The notes: generated by a model not told the origin, from the letters alone. A stretch of 64,000 nt of DNA from Paenibacillus beijingensis (GCF_000961095.1 NZ_CP011058.1:434001-498000); one strand, 5' to 3'; positions 25,592 to 34,552 are shown, counted from the first letter of the stretch. Made by a program: numbers and translations.

Positions 25592-26902
25592 TTAGGGACG
25601 CTCCGCCTGCCTCTTCGCCGCATATCTCCGTTCTCCCACGTAATGCCGGATCAGCCACCATCCTGCAATCGGCGCCGCACCGACCCCGAGCATCAGCCAA
25701 GTGATCGCACGCTGAGTCGGGTGCTGCGGAAGGACGAGCAAGTAGGCGGTCAAACCGATAAGCCGGCCTGCCGTCAGTGCCGCTTCCCTTAGCACAATAT
25801 ACTCGACACGCGCCCGCGCGCTCTGCTCGTTTCGTCCGATCAAATCAAAGACCGACGAAGTCATTGGAATCATATAGAGCGGTATGAATAGCGAAGTGCC
25901 TATTCCAAACATGAGCAGCGTGCCGTATTGAATGCCGCCGAGCAGCAGCGGTAAAATAACCGCCGTCACCGCGATTACGCCGACCAGCATGGACAGCCTG
26001 CGCCAGCGCGGACGCAGCCAGCGGCCGACCGTCCAGAAGCTTCCGAGCGCCACCAGCGATGTGATCAGCGTAAACGTACCCAGCTTCTGCTCGCTGCGGG
26101 TGGCAATATAAACCGCAAGCCCCACCAGAAAGAGAAAGACCCCTTCGCGGACACCCTGCATCATAATGGCAGGCACGAATTTCCGCCAGGGGTTTCCCCG
26201 CTCCCGCAGCTCCCGAACGCCGAGAAACCAGCCGTACTGTCCTTCGGCCGGCCGCTTTCGCAGCCAGAAGCTGAGCACAACCGATACGGCAAAGATGACG
26301 ATCGATACGCTGAAAATAATCCGGTAGCCCGCCGTTCCCGCCGACCGGCTAATAATAAGCCCCGAAAGCCAGGGGGCGACGATTCCCGCGCATGAACCGA
26401 GCAGACCTGCCCAGCCGTTATAGCGGTCGCGGTTGTTCGGCTCCGTAATCTCGAAATAAACGACATTGTAGGCGAGCCAAAAAAATCCGCCGGCAATTCC
26501 GTTCAATGCCCCTAGCGGAATATAATAGTGCCGGGATGCATTTCCGAGCAGCAGGACGGTCAAATAAAAACAGCCGGACAATGCGACGCCAAGGCGCAGC
26601 GTGTTCATTTTGTTGTACTGCTTCACCCATTTGCCCGCCAGCCAGAACGTCAATCCGCTGATGCCGAACTGGCTGAATGAATACCAGCCGATCAGCGCGT
26701 ACGATTGGCTCGCTTTCCACAAATAGACCGGGACAAACGTTCCCGACAAGGCATTCGCCGTGTTGAACAGGGAAAGCACAAGCAGCAGCAGCACTGCCTG
26801 CGCGTCAAGTCCCGTTCCGCCGCTGCGGGCCTTGCCTTCCGCATCGCCCTTATGCAGCGCAGATTGGCGCAGCCTGGAAGCCGATTTTCCGGCGTAAGCC
26901 AT
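25592..26902 (-). CDS. major facilitator superfamily transporter
   Basis: A 436-residue membrane protein with twelve hydrophobic segments and a basic loop in the middle ('FWLRKRPAEGQYG'). The N-terminus is a 35-residue polar, basic tail before the first segment ('AQAVLLLLVLSLFNTANALS'). An MFS protein of the YqgE-like group; the substrate is not evident. ATG at 26902 follows GGGGGGAAGGTC. That ribosome site and start codon are one arm of a perfect 14-bp inverted repeat, with the other arm 27 bases upstream. The frame stays open through the repeat up to 26965, but without a good ribosome site. Confidence 0.8.
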   Translation of the reverse strand: MAYAGKSASRLRQSALHKGDAEGKARSGGTGLDAQAVLLLLVLSLFNTANALSGTFVPVYLWKASQSYALIGWYSFSQFGISGLTFWLAGKWVKQYNKMNTLRLGVALSGCFYLTVLLLGNASRHYYIPLGALNGIAGGFFWLAYNVVYFEITEPNNRDRYNGWAGLLGSCAGIVAPWLSGLIISRSAGTAGYRIIFSVSIVIFAVSVVLSFWLRKRPAEGQYGWFLGVRELRERGNPWRKFVPAIMMQGVREGVFLFLVGLAVYIATRSEQKLGTFTLITSLVALGSFWTVGRWLRPRWRRLSMLVGVIAVTAVILPLLLGGIQYGTLLMFGIGTSLFIPLYMIPMTSSVFDLIGRNEQSARARVEYIVLREAALTAGRLIGLTAYLLVLPQHPTQRAITWLMLGVGAAPIAGWWLIRHYVGERRYAAKRQAERP

Positions 26903-26954
26903 GACCTTCCCCCCTTCGCTTCTTAAAGGGTTTCCCACCCGGGGGAAGGTCATG
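26900..26954 (-). promoter_or_regulatory. inverted repeat covering the ribosome site and start of the MFS gene
   Basis: Arms CATGACCTTCCCCC (26900-26913) and GGGGGAAGGTCATG (26941-26954) are perfectly complementary over 14 bases, with a 27-base spacer. In the mRNA the upstream arm would pair with the GGGGGAAGGTC ribosome site plus ATG and hide them. Could be a translational switch or a protein operator. Confidence 0.6.
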
Positions 26955-26979
26955 CCGCCTTTCATTGAATTACCAACGA

Positions 26980-27492
26980 TTACTTGCCGGCGAGCGATTC
27001 AATCAGTTTCTTTCGCGTCTGCGGGCTTAGTTTGGTCGACGTTTCAAAGCATGCGGGGCATACATACAACGAGAACCGGACAGGCGCCTCCAGCAGCGGA
27101 CGGCCGAGCGCTTTCGGTACAACCGGCTCGAAGCCTTCGGTGACCGTCTGCTCACCCGTGAGCACCATATATTCCCGGCAGGCCGGACATTCCGGAACTT
27201 CATCCTGATCTTCAAGCACTTTTTCCACGGACTGCCGGGCAGCCAAATCCGCCAGATCGCCTTGACGGTAGCCGTCCCCGTCCATATCGCCCAGCCAGCC
27301 GCCATCGTCGCCGGCTTCGGCATCCTTCCAGTCCTGATCCCCGTCTCCCTCGTCGTCGCCGAGCGTGAGCGTGCGGTAGCCGCTAAGCTCGTTGTCGCAG
27401 TGGGGGCAATGTTTTTCCGGACCGATCTCTTCGTCCCATACGATTTCTGTATCGCACCAAGGACAGATCGTTGCGTGTTCCTGTTCCGCCAT
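26980..27492 (-). CDS. zinc-ribbon protein of unknown function
   Basis: A 170-residue soluble protein with two zinc-binding regions. The N-terminus has C-x2-C twice ('CPWCDTEIVW', 'CPHCDNEL') and the C-terminus has 'CPACREYM' and 'CPACFE'. Between them lies a very acidic Asp/Gly/Glu linker (about 45-85). No catalytic motif. Such double-ribbon proteins often bind nucleic acid or a partner protein; no more can be said. ATG at 27492 follows GGGAGTATCGAAG. In the same direction as mutS2, DUF350 and a tiny membrane protein upstream. Confidence 0.65.
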   Translation of the reverse strand: MAEQEHATICPWCDTEIVWDEEIGPEKHCPHCDNELSGYRTLTLGDDEGDGDQDWKDAEAGDDGGWLGDMDGDGYRQGDLADLAARQSVEKVLEDQDEVPECPACREYMVLTGEQTVTEGFEPVVPKALGRPLLEAPVRFSLYVCPACFETSTKLSPQTRKKLIESLAGK

Positions 27493-27514
27493 TCTTCGAT
27501 ACTCCCTCTCCATA

Positions 27515-27592
27515 TTATTGGTTTAAATAAACAACGCCCAGTGCAATAAACAGCAGTGCCAGCCCAAACAGCGTTCCCCATAAATATTTCAT
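27515..27592 (-). CDS. 25-residue membrane peptide
   Basis: ATG at 27592 to TAA at 27515, product 'MKYLWGTLFGLALLFIALGV' plus five more residues: a short basic start, one hydrophobic helix and a polar end. AAAGGTG lies 10 bases before the ATG. It fits between DUF350 and the zinc-ribbon gene with 22-62 base gaps. Similar tiny single-span proteins are common in Bacillales operons. Supported by ribosome site, hydrophobic helix and position only. Confidence 0.45.
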   Translation of the reverse strand: MKYLWGTLFGLALLFIALGVVYLNQ

Positions 27593-27653
27593 CGGTTCAC
27601 TGCACCTTTCGCAAGGATTGACGCCATATCTGTTCTGCTAGATAAAGTTTTGG

Positions 27654-28079
27654 TTAGATCACCGTTGCCCCGATCAGATAAGAAAGGGACACGGAAATGA
27701 TCATGGCAATAACTCCGACAGCCCTGTTGTCGGCGCGAATTTCTTCATCGATGCGGAATACCGGCGTCAAAAATTCGAACAGAAAATAAGCGCCGAGCAG
27801 CAGTGCGAACCCGTACGTTGCCCAAATGAGACTTTGATAGATGGAATCGCTCGTTTGAAAGGCGAAGCGGAAAATATTGCAAATTCCGAATATTTTTCCG
27901 CCCGTCGCCAGCGCCACCGCTACATTTCCTTTTTTGATCTCTTCCCAGCATTTGTACCGGGCGACCAGTTCAAAGCAGGCCAAAAACACAATGAGCGCAA
28001 AAACCGCCACGGCGACGGAAGCAAGCGATGCCGTATAGACATTGTTCATGAGCAAATCAACCATCCGCTCCATCTTCAT
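27654..28079 (-). CDS. DUF350 family membrane protein
   Basis: A 141-residue protein with four hydrophobic segments (about 15-40, 50-75, 82-108, 117-140), two DUF350 units as in YjfL-type proteins. Function of the family is unknown; in other genomes members accompany stress or tellurium-type and glutathionylspermidine-like genes. ATG follows GGGAGGAAGG and stands 12 bases after the mutS2 stop, so it is co-transcribed with mutS2. Confidence 0.8.
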   Translation of the reverse strand: MKMERMVDLLMNNVYTASLASVAVAVFALIVFLACFELVARYKCWEEIKKGNVAVALATGGKIFGICNIFRFAFQTSDSIYQSLIWATYGFALLLGAYFLFEFLTPVFRIDEEIRADNRAVGVIAMIISVSLSYLIGATVI

Positions 28080-28091
28080 TCCTTCCTCCCG

Positions 28092-30458
28092 TTACTTCAG
28101 CTCTGCAACCGTCACGCCGGCTCCGCCTTCCCCATAATTGCCGAGGCGGTAGCTTTTGACATGCTTATGACGGCGCAGAAAATCTTGAATGCCGGAACGC
28201 AGCACGCCAGTGCCCTTGCCATGAATAATGTAAACCTGCCCCATGCCGGACAAAAACGATTCGTCGAGGAAGCGGTCCACCTCCATGATCGATTCTTCCA
28301 AATTCGAGCCGCGCAAATCAAGCTCCATCCGCACGTTGTCGTCGCGCGTACGCTTCAGGCTCGCCGCCTGCTTCGGCTGCTGCGGCTTGATTGCGGCAGC
28401 CTGCTTGATCAGCTCAAGGTCGCCGGTTTTCACCTTCATCTTCATGATGCCGAGCTGCACCGTCGCTTCGCTGTCGGATATGTCAACCACATGGCCCTTC
28501 TGGTTCAAGCTGTACACCATCACTTCGTCGCCGGGTTCGATTTTCACCGCTTTAACGCTGCGCGCCGCTCCCGCTTTCTTCGGCTTGTGCAGCTCGGGAG
28601 CGGCTTCATCGAGTTTGCGGCGAGCTTCGATCAGCTTATGCTGCTTGACCGCGGCCCCTTCCTCCTGCGCCAGCTTGCGCAGATCGGCAATGATATCCTC
28701 GGCTTCCCGCTTCGCCTTGGCGACGGCCTCGCGCGCCTCCTCCTGCGCCTTCAGCAGCAGCTTGTCGCGCTGCTGCTCGAACTGGAGGCGCTCGCTTGCA
28801 TACTTGGCGCGCAGCGCCTCCATTTCGCGGCGCTCCGCTTCGGCGCCTAGACGCTCGTTCTCCGCGCTTAAGCGGTCCTCTTCGAGCGAGGCGATCATGT
28901 TCTCCACGCGCAGATCGTCTTCGCTCACTTCGCCGCGGGCCTGGTCGATGATCATTTTGGATAACCCAAGCCGCTCCGCGATCGCAAACGCGTTGCTGCG
29001 GCCGGGAACGCCGACGAGCAGACGGTACGTCGGGCTGAGCGTCGCCACGTCAAACTCCATGCTGGCGTTAATCAGCCCTTTGCGGTTATAGGCGTAAGCC
29101 TTCAGCTCACTGTAATGCGTCGTCGCGACGATCCGGCATCCCATTCGGTGGATATGATCCAAAATGGCGATCGCCAGCGCCGACCCTTCCGCCGGATCGG
29201 TTCCCGCCCCAAGCTCGTCAAGCAAAACGAGGCTTTTCGGCGTCATCGAACGCAAAATGCGGATAATATTGGTCATATGGCTCGAAAACGTACTTAAGCT
29301 TTGTTCGATGCTCTGTTCGTCCCCGATGTCGGCGTAAATGGCGTCAAAGACGCACAGCTGGCTGCCGTCCTCCGCCGGCACGAACATGCCCGACATCGCC
29401 ATCAGGCTAAGCAGCCCGATCGTTTTGAGCGACACCGTTTTACCGCCCGTATTGGGACCGGTGACGATGATGCCGGTGTGAGTGTTGCCCAGTTCCACAT
29501 CCAGCGGCACTACCTTTTGCGGATCGATCAGCGGATGGCGGCCGCGCCGCAGCTTAAGAAAGCCGCGGTCGTTCATCCTCGGCAGCGCCGCTTTCATATC
29601 ATGCGCCAGCCTTGCTTTGGCGAACGCAAAGTCAAGCTGGCCGAGCAAGTCGGAATTGAGGAGCAAATCTTCCTCATACTCAGCCGCTTGAGCGGTAAGC
29701 ATCTGCAAAATTTTCTCGATTTCGCGCTCTTCGGCCGCCCTCAGCTCGCGCAGCTTGTTGTTCATCGCGACAATCGTTTCCGGTTCGATGAACAGCGTCG
29801 CTCCGGATCCGGACTGGTCGTGAACGATTCCGCCGAAGTGGGAACGGTATTCCTGCTTGACGGGAATGACGTACCGGTTGTTGCGGAGCGTAATGATGGC
29901 GTCCTGGAGCATCTTTTGAACGGAGGTCGAGCGGATCATGTTCTCAAGCTTCTCGCGGATGCGCGACTCGCCGCTGCGCAGCTCGCGCCGGATCGAGGCC
30001 AGCTCCATGCTCGCGCTGTCGAGCACCTCCGCGCTGTCGTCGATGCAGCGCATAATCGCTTCCTCCAGCGGCCTGTGCTCGGCCAGCTGCTGCGCCAGCG
30101 CCGCCAGCAGCGCGATCGGCTCATCTTCGTGCAGCTGCAGCAGATGGCGCTTCACGCGGCGCGCCCCGCGCGCCGTATAAGCAATTTCCAGCAGCTCCGC
30201 GGCGTTCAGCGTGCCGCCGATCCGGGCCCGGTGCAGCGACTGCGCGATATCGGCAATTCCTCCGAATGGGGCGCTCCCTTTGAGCCGGTCCGCTTTGCTT
30301 GCTTCGTCGGTCGCCTGCAACGACCGCTTCACATCTTCCAGGTCGGAGTTTGGTCGAAGCTCCTCGGCCCGCTTCCGCCCCATCGTCGTTGCGGTGTGCT
30401 GAAGCAATTTATGAATGATTTTGGAATACTCCAAGGTTTGCAATATTTTGTCGTCCAA
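28092..30458 (-). CDS. mutS2: MutS2 family DNA mismatch-type ATPase/endonuclease
   Basis: A 788-residue MutS2. Core and lever regions in 1-310, Walker A GPNTGGKT at 334-341, 'LVLLDELGAGTDPAEG' as Walker B, 'TTHYSELKAYA', a coiled-coil clamp (about 510-620), a KOW-like part and a C-terminal Smr nuclease domain (about 715-788, 'LDLRGSNLEE', 'VYIIHGKGTGVL'). It lacks the MutS mismatch domain. MutS2 limits recombination and also splits collided ribosomes in Bacillus. Start is TTG at 30458 behind AGGAG. It lies 1.3 kb from zapA, with two plus-strand genes between; in Bacillus subtilis mutS2 is also close to zapA. Confidence 0.93.
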   Translation of the reverse strand: MDDKILQTLEYSKIIHKLLQHTATTMGRKRAEELRPNSDLEDVKRSLQATDEASKADRLKGSAPFGGIADIAQSLHRARIGGTLNAAELLEIAYTARGARRVKRHLLQLHEDEPIALLAALAQQLAEHRPLEEAIMRCIDDSAEVLDSASMELASIRRELRSGESRIREKLENMIRSTSVQKMLQDAIITLRNNRYVIPVKQEYRSHFGGIVHDQSGSGATLFIEPETIVAMNNKLRELRAAEEREIEKILQMLTAQAAEYEEDLLLNSDLLGQLDFAFAKARLAHDMKAALPRMNDRGFLKLRRGRHPLIDPQKVVPLDVELGNTHTGIIVTGPNTGGKTVSLKTIGLLSLMAMSGMFVPAEDGSQLCVFDAIYADIGDEQSIEQSLSTFSSHMTNIIRILRSMTPKSLVLLDELGAGTDPAEGSALAIAILDHIHRMGCRIVATTHYSELKAYAYNRKGLINASMEFDVATLSPTYRLLVGVPGRSNAFAIAERLGLSKMIIDQARGEVSEDDLRVENMIASLEEDRLSAENERLGAEAERREMEALRAKYASERLQFEQQRDKLLLKAQEEAREAVAKAKREAEDIIADLRKLAQEEGAAVKQHKLIEARRKLDEAAPELHKPKKAGAARSVKAVKIEPGDEVMVYSLNQKGHVVDISDSEATVQLGIMKMKVKTGDLELIKQAAAIKPQQPKQAASLKRTRDDNVRMELDLRGSNLEESIMEVDRFLDESFLSGMGQVYIIHGKGTGVLRSGIQDFLRRHKHVKSYRLGNYGEGGAGVTVAELK

Positions 30459-30660
30459 ACGGGCACAACTCCTCTCAAGCTACATTATAGCGGATGAATG
30501 TATTCGATGCCATGACCGGGCGGCGCGGTTCGAAATCATAACAAGCTTGTATTCTTAAAGAAGTTTTCGGCTTTCTAAACCTTCCATGTATGTTATTTAC
30601 GGGTAAGGTGACAATAAGAACGGGTTCTTCAACTACACCAAGCGTGCAGGAGGTTAGCGA

Positions 30661-31017
30661 ATGAATTTTCTTGGTCATGTTGTCCGCTTTATTGTGGCTG
30701 CCCTCGTTCTGATGATTGTGGGATTTATTGTTCCCCAATTCTCGGTTGGCGGATTCTGGAGCGCTCTGTTTCTCGCGCTTGCGATTGCCGTTCTCGGGTG
30801 GATTGCGGAAGGTATATTCGGCAGACGGATCACGCCGTTTGGACGCGGCATCGTCGGTTTTATCGCCAGCGTTGTCGTCATTTGGCTGGCGCAGTTTATT
30901 GTCGCCGGCGTTTCCACCACGCTGCTCGGCGCCATCCTCGCTGCCCTTGTGATCGGGATTATCGACCTGTTCATTCCGGTCACCAGCCCGTTTGAGGCCG
31001 GCAAAAAACGCAACTGA
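30661..31017 (+). CDS. phage holin-like four-helix membrane protein (YvlD family)
   Basis: A 118-residue, very hydrophobic protein with four transmembrane segments, a short basic loop ('FGRRITPFGRG') and a basic C-terminal tail. It matches the YvlD/'phage holin family' of small membrane proteins, widespread in Bacillales outside of phages. No lysis partner or phage gene is near, so lysis should not be assumed. GGAGG stands 8 bases before the ATG, and a strong terminator follows 48 bases after the stop. Confidence 0.78.
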   Translation: MNFLGHVVRFIVAALVLMIVGFIVPQFSVGGFWSALFLALAIAVLGWIAEGIFGRRITPFGRGIVGFIASVVVIWLAQFIVAGVSTTLLGAILAALVIGIIDLFIPVTSPFEAGKKRN

Positions 31018-31064
31018 CGAATAAGCACGCCGGTACTTTAGTGGACAAACCGGCTTCAAGCAAA

Positions 31065-31121
31065 CAGCGTGCCCGCATTCTCGAAAGAAATTCCAAACGA
31101 GATGACGGGCACGCTGTTTTT
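31065..31121 (+). terminator. intrinsic terminator after the holin-like gene
   Basis: Perfect 11-bp stem CAGCGTGCCCG with its complement, a 30-base loop and TTTTT after it. Confidence 0.85.
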
Positions 31122-31266
31122 GCATGATTTGCATGCTGGAAGGATTCAATTTTTGTTCAAATTTTTCATAGGTTTGACGATGCGTATTCCCTTTGAATTC
31201 ATTACAATAGAGTTGATACGTTTTCCCGCAAACAGAAAGCTTTAATTCGGAAAGGGATGGTTCGAA

Positions 31267-31665
31267 GTGTACCCAACAAAGATCAAGTCGATCACTATAC
31301 TTTTGGCAGTCGCTTTACTTGCCCTTGCGCTGACGGCCTGCGGCTCCTCCGGCAAACAGTCCGGCGCGGACAATTCCTCTTCGGGAGCGACCGATACAGC
31401 CACCGCTTCCCAGGAGCTTGTCGTTCACGCGAAGAACTGGGAGTTTGACAAGAAGGAGTATACGGTCAAAAAAGGCGAGCCGCTCAAAATTTCGCTCGAA
31501 TCGCAAAATGTGCACGGGATCGAAATCGCGAACACCGATGTTAAGCTGGAACCAGGCGAATCTACGGTAATCACAATCGATAACGCCGGCGATTATGAGA
31601 TTTCGTGTTATATTCCTTGCGGTACGGGTCATCATGAAATGAAGGCCACGTTAAAAGTCGTATAA
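31267..31665 (+). CDS. cupredoxin lipoprotein with a CuA-type site
   Basis: A 132-residue lipoprotein. Signal segment with lipobox ending at Cys25, a Ser/Asp/Thr linker to about 48, then a COX2-like cupredoxin domain. Candidate copper ligands are His83 and 'CYIPCGTGHHEM' (Cys114, Cys118, His122, Met125), with the same spacing as CuA of cytochrome oxidase subunit II. It has no transmembrane hairpin and no oxidase subunits nearby, so it may carry copper or electrons on the outer membrane face. GTG start at 31267 with AAAGGG ten bases before it. Confidence 0.78.
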   Translation: MYPTKIKSITILLAVALLALALTACGSSGKQSGADNSSSGATDTATASQELVVHAKNWEFDKKEYTVKKGEPLKISLESQNVHGIEIANTDVKLEPGESTVITIDNAGDYEISCYIPCGTGHHEMKATLKVV

Positions 31666-31697
31666 TCTTAGATTACAAACAAGCTTTATCATCGCGC

Positions 31698-31736
31698 AAA
31701 AAGAGAAGGCCGGATTTTGTTCGGCCTTCTCTTTTT
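31698..31736. terminator. bidirectional terminator between cupredoxin gene and zapA
   Basis: Perfect 15-bp stem AAAAAGAGAAGGCCG with its complement and a 9-base loop; A tract on the left and T tract on the right. It can end both the cupredoxin transcript (plus) and the zapA transcript (minus), whose genes converge here. Confidence 0.9.
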
Positions 31737-31753
31737 TGAATGAAAAGCAAAGG

Positions 31754-34552
31754 TTAACTTTGCTCGATCAATTCGATCCATTCATTATATTCCGTTTGCA
31801 GCTTTGCATATTCCTGCTTGAGCTTCTCATGCTCGTCGTTCAGCCGGTCGTGCGTTGCGCGAAGACGGTCATGCTCGGAGCGGAGCCGTCCGACGCCGCG
31901 CTCATCCTCGGACCGTTCCTGCTCCAGCTGCCGCAGCGTTTCGCCAAGCTGCTGGGCCTGCTCCGTGGCGGCAGCCGCTTGCTGGGCGGCATGCTGCAGC
32001 TCTTCGCGCAGCTTGGCATCTTCGCTTTCGCGCTCCTGCCCAAGATGGGCGAAGCGGTGCAGCTCCTCTTCCGCCCGGTGCGCCCGCTCCCGCTCCTGCA
32101 GCAGCTGCCGCTCAAGCTCTTCGATGCGACCGGCGTTATTCCCGGCCTCGGTGCGAACGCGGTCCAGCTCCTGCGCAAAGGCTTGCTCGGCGGCTTCACT
32201 GTCCGCATTTCGCTTCGCTAGCAGTTCCTCGAACCGAAGCTCTGCCGCTTCTTTTTCCGCCGCCAGCTGTTCAAGACGCTCTTCGGCTTTCCGCTGCACT
32301 TCCGCAATCAGCTGCGCGGCATGTTCCGAAGCCTGCTGCTCTGCCGTCTCGGCCAGCCGGCGCAACGTCTCGAGCTGCCGCTCCTGCTCGCCAAAGCTGC
32401 TGGTGCGCTGCTGCTCCAATTGCTGCTGTTCGGCCAGCATCCGCTCGGCTTCGGCAAGACGGGCTTCGCGCTCCTGCAGCTCCCGCTCCAGATTGCCGAT
32501 CGCCGACCGATGGGACTCCTCCTGCTCCAGCGCCGCCATCAGCTGATCTTCCGCTTCGCTGAGCCGTACCCTCCAGCTTTCGGACGCCGTTTCGTGCTCG
32601 CTTCTTAATTGGTCGAGCTCTGCGCGCAGCTGCTCCGTCTCCTGTTTCCAATTCGTTTGCCGCCGCTCCAGCTCCGCGCGGAAAGACTGCTCCAGCTGGG
32701 CAGCGTCGGCTTTCCACGCAACCAGCCGCTCTTCGGCCTGGCGCTCCGCTTCCAGCTTGTCCGCTTCCGCCCGCTGCTCCAGCTCCTGCAGCCGCTGCTG
32801 CGACTGGCGCTCCAGCTCCCGCTTCTGAGCTTCGGCTTCTTCCCGCAAGCTTGCTTCGCGCTCTTTCCAGCCGCGTTCCTGTTCCGTGAGCGCGAGCTGA
32901 TGCAAACGGTGCGCTTCGGCAAGCTCTGCCGTCCGCACATGGTTTATTCGTTCAATTTCTTCCAGAGAATCCGATTCCTGGGCTTCAATAGCCGTCTTCA
33001 TTTGTGCCCGCTCCGCTTCCATACGGACTTCAAGCTCCGCTAATTTACTGTGCATAGCGGCTTCAAGCGCTTCCTTCTCCTTCAGCCAGCCGACCTGCAG
33101 CCGCTCGTGTTCGATCTCTCGCTCTTCTTCCCACTGCTCGCGCTCGGCTTGCAGGCGCTTCTCATACCGCTCCTGTTCGGACTGTCCTGCCGATACTAGC
33201 GAATCGCGTTCGGCAGACCAGAGAGCTTCGAGCTCGGCCCGCTCGCGGCCGAATTGCTCCTCGAGCTCCTCCCGCAACCGCGCCAGCTGCGCCCCGCTTT
33301 CCGCTTTCAGCTCGTCCAGCTGCGCTCCGCTTTCCGCTTTTAACTCCTCCAGCGCGCGCTCCGTTTCGCTCCGCTGCTCGGACAGCGCTTGCTCCTTCTC
33401 CTTGCGTTCCCCGAGCAGCTTCGCTTCCAGCTCCCGCAGCTGCTCCGCGTACAGCGCTTCGCGGGCGGCAAGCTCTGCACGGTGCCGTGTATGACTTTCC
33501 TCGCGCTCCTGCTCGCGTTCCAGACATTCCGCCTCATATAGCCGCTCCAGCTCAAGCCTCTCCCGCTCGCGTTCTTCACGCTCCGCTTCATACAACCGCT
33601 CAAGCTCGGCAGCACGCTGGCCGAGCCGGCTCTCCAACTCGGCCCGCTCCTCCAGAAACCGCGCCGCCTGCCGCTCCAGCTCCTCCGTGCGCGCCTGCTC
33701 CAGCTGCGCGGTTTGCTCCGCGAACTGCCCCTCCAGCTCTTCGCGCTGCGCATCAAGACGCCCGGCGAGCTCGCTCTCCTGCGACGCCTGCAGCCGCTCC
33801 AGCTCTTCATTCCGATCCGCCAGACGCGCCTCGAGCTCTTCACGTTCTCCCGCATAGCGTCGCTCAATCGCTGCAAGCGCCGATTGATGCTTTTCCTCCC
33901 GGTCGATCCGGTCGGCTTCGTACAGCCCCTCCCATTCGATCCGTTCACTTTCAAGGAGCCGGCTTGCTTCCTCCTGCTGCGCTTTATGGACGGCTTCGAG
34001 CTCGGCGATCTGCTTTTGATGTTTTAGAAGCAGCTCATCCTTCTCGGCCAGAAACTCCTGCTCGATCCGCTCTCTGGCGGCTGCGGCTTCCTTTTCCATC
34101 CGGCCGATTTCTTCCTTTACCGCTCCCTGGACGGCCGTCAGCCGCTCCTCCGCTTCGGCGCGGATTCGCTGCTCCGCTTCTTTCCGTTCCGTCTGCAGAC
34201 CGGAAAGCCGCTGCTGCCAGTGCCGCTCCCGTTCCTGCAGCTCGAGAGCAAACCGTCCCTCCTCTTCTTTGGCGCGTTCGAGCTCTGCCGCAAGCATCTT
34301 GCGCAAACGCTGCTCTTCTCCAAGCCGCGCGCTGTCCTCCCGCAGCCTGAACACATCTTCAGCCATATGCACCGCTGCGAGCACCGCAATCCTCGGCATA
34401 TCGAGCCGCGGGTATCCTTTGGCAAGCTTATGCATATTGTCATCCACATGCGCAGCTACCTGCTTTATGTAGTCGGCGCTGGAATGTCCCATGAGCCGGT
34501 ACTGATTTCCGTATATATCAACCGTCACCCTCAAGCGTTCAGCATCCTTCAA
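31754..34552 (-). CDS. zapA: ZapA domain fused to a giant coiled coil (cell division)
   Basis: A 932-residue protein. Residues 7-80 are a ZapA domain ('RVTVDIYGNQYRLMGHSSAD', 'AVLAAVHMAEDVFRLRE'), the FtsZ-ring bundling factor, which is normally under 100 residues. From about 80 to 925 it is almost pure Glu/Arg/Ala/Gln/Leu sequence without Pro or Gly breaks of note, an unbroken predicted coiled coil. A ten-residue unit ELKAESGAQL occurs twice in tandem. Start is TTG at 34552 with GGGAGG 8 bases before it. The frame is open to 34663 but the added 37 residues look non-coding. Position after pheT is that of zapA in Bacillus. The frame is intact over 2.8 kb, which argues against a sequencing artefact. 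Confidence 0.82.
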   Translation of the reverse strand: MKDAERLRVTVDIYGNQYRLMGHSSADYIKQVAAHVDDNMHKLAKGYPRLDMPRIAVLAAVHMAEDVFRLREDSARLGEEQRLRKMLAAELERAKEEEGRFALELQERERHWQQRLSGLQTERKEAEQRIRAEAEERLTAVQGAVKEEIGRMEKEAAAARERIEQEFLAEKDELLLKHQKQIAELEAVHKAQQEEASRLLESERIEWEGLYEADRIDREEKHQSALAAIERRYAGEREELEARLADRNEELERLQASQESELAGRLDAQREELEGQFAEQTAQLEQARTEELERQAARFLEERAELESRLGQRAAELERLYEAEREERERERLELERLYEAECLEREQEREESHTRHRAELAAREALYAEQLRELEAKLLGERKEKEQALSEQRSETERALEELKAESGAQLDELKAESGAQLARLREELEEQFGRERAELEALWSAERDSLVSAGQSEQERYEKRLQAEREQWEEEREIEHERLQVGWLKEKEALEAAMHSKLAELEVRMEAERAQMKTAIEAQESDSLEEIERINHVRTAELAEAHRLHQLALTEQERGWKEREASLREEAEAQKRELERQSQQRLQELEQRAEADKLEAERQAEERLVAWKADAAQLEQSFRAELERRQTNWKQETEQLRAELDQLRSEHETASESWRVRLSEAEDQLMAALEQEESHRSAIGNLERELQEREARLAEAERMLAEQQQLEQQRTSSFGEQERQLETLRRLAETAEQQASEHAAQLIAEVQRKAEERLEQLAAEKEAAELRFEELLAKRNADSEAAEQAFAQELDRVRTEAGNNAGRIEELERQLLQERERAHRAEEELHRFAHLGQERESEDAKLREELQHAAQQAAAATEQAQQLGETLRQLEQERSEDERGVGRLRSEHDRLRATHDRLNDEHEKLKQEYAKLQTEYNEWIELIEQS

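Noticed and set aside
30661..31017. Prophage lysis gene (holin)
   Set aside because: The protein belongs to a holin-like membrane family common on Bacillales chromosomes, and there is no endolysin or other phage gene in the window.
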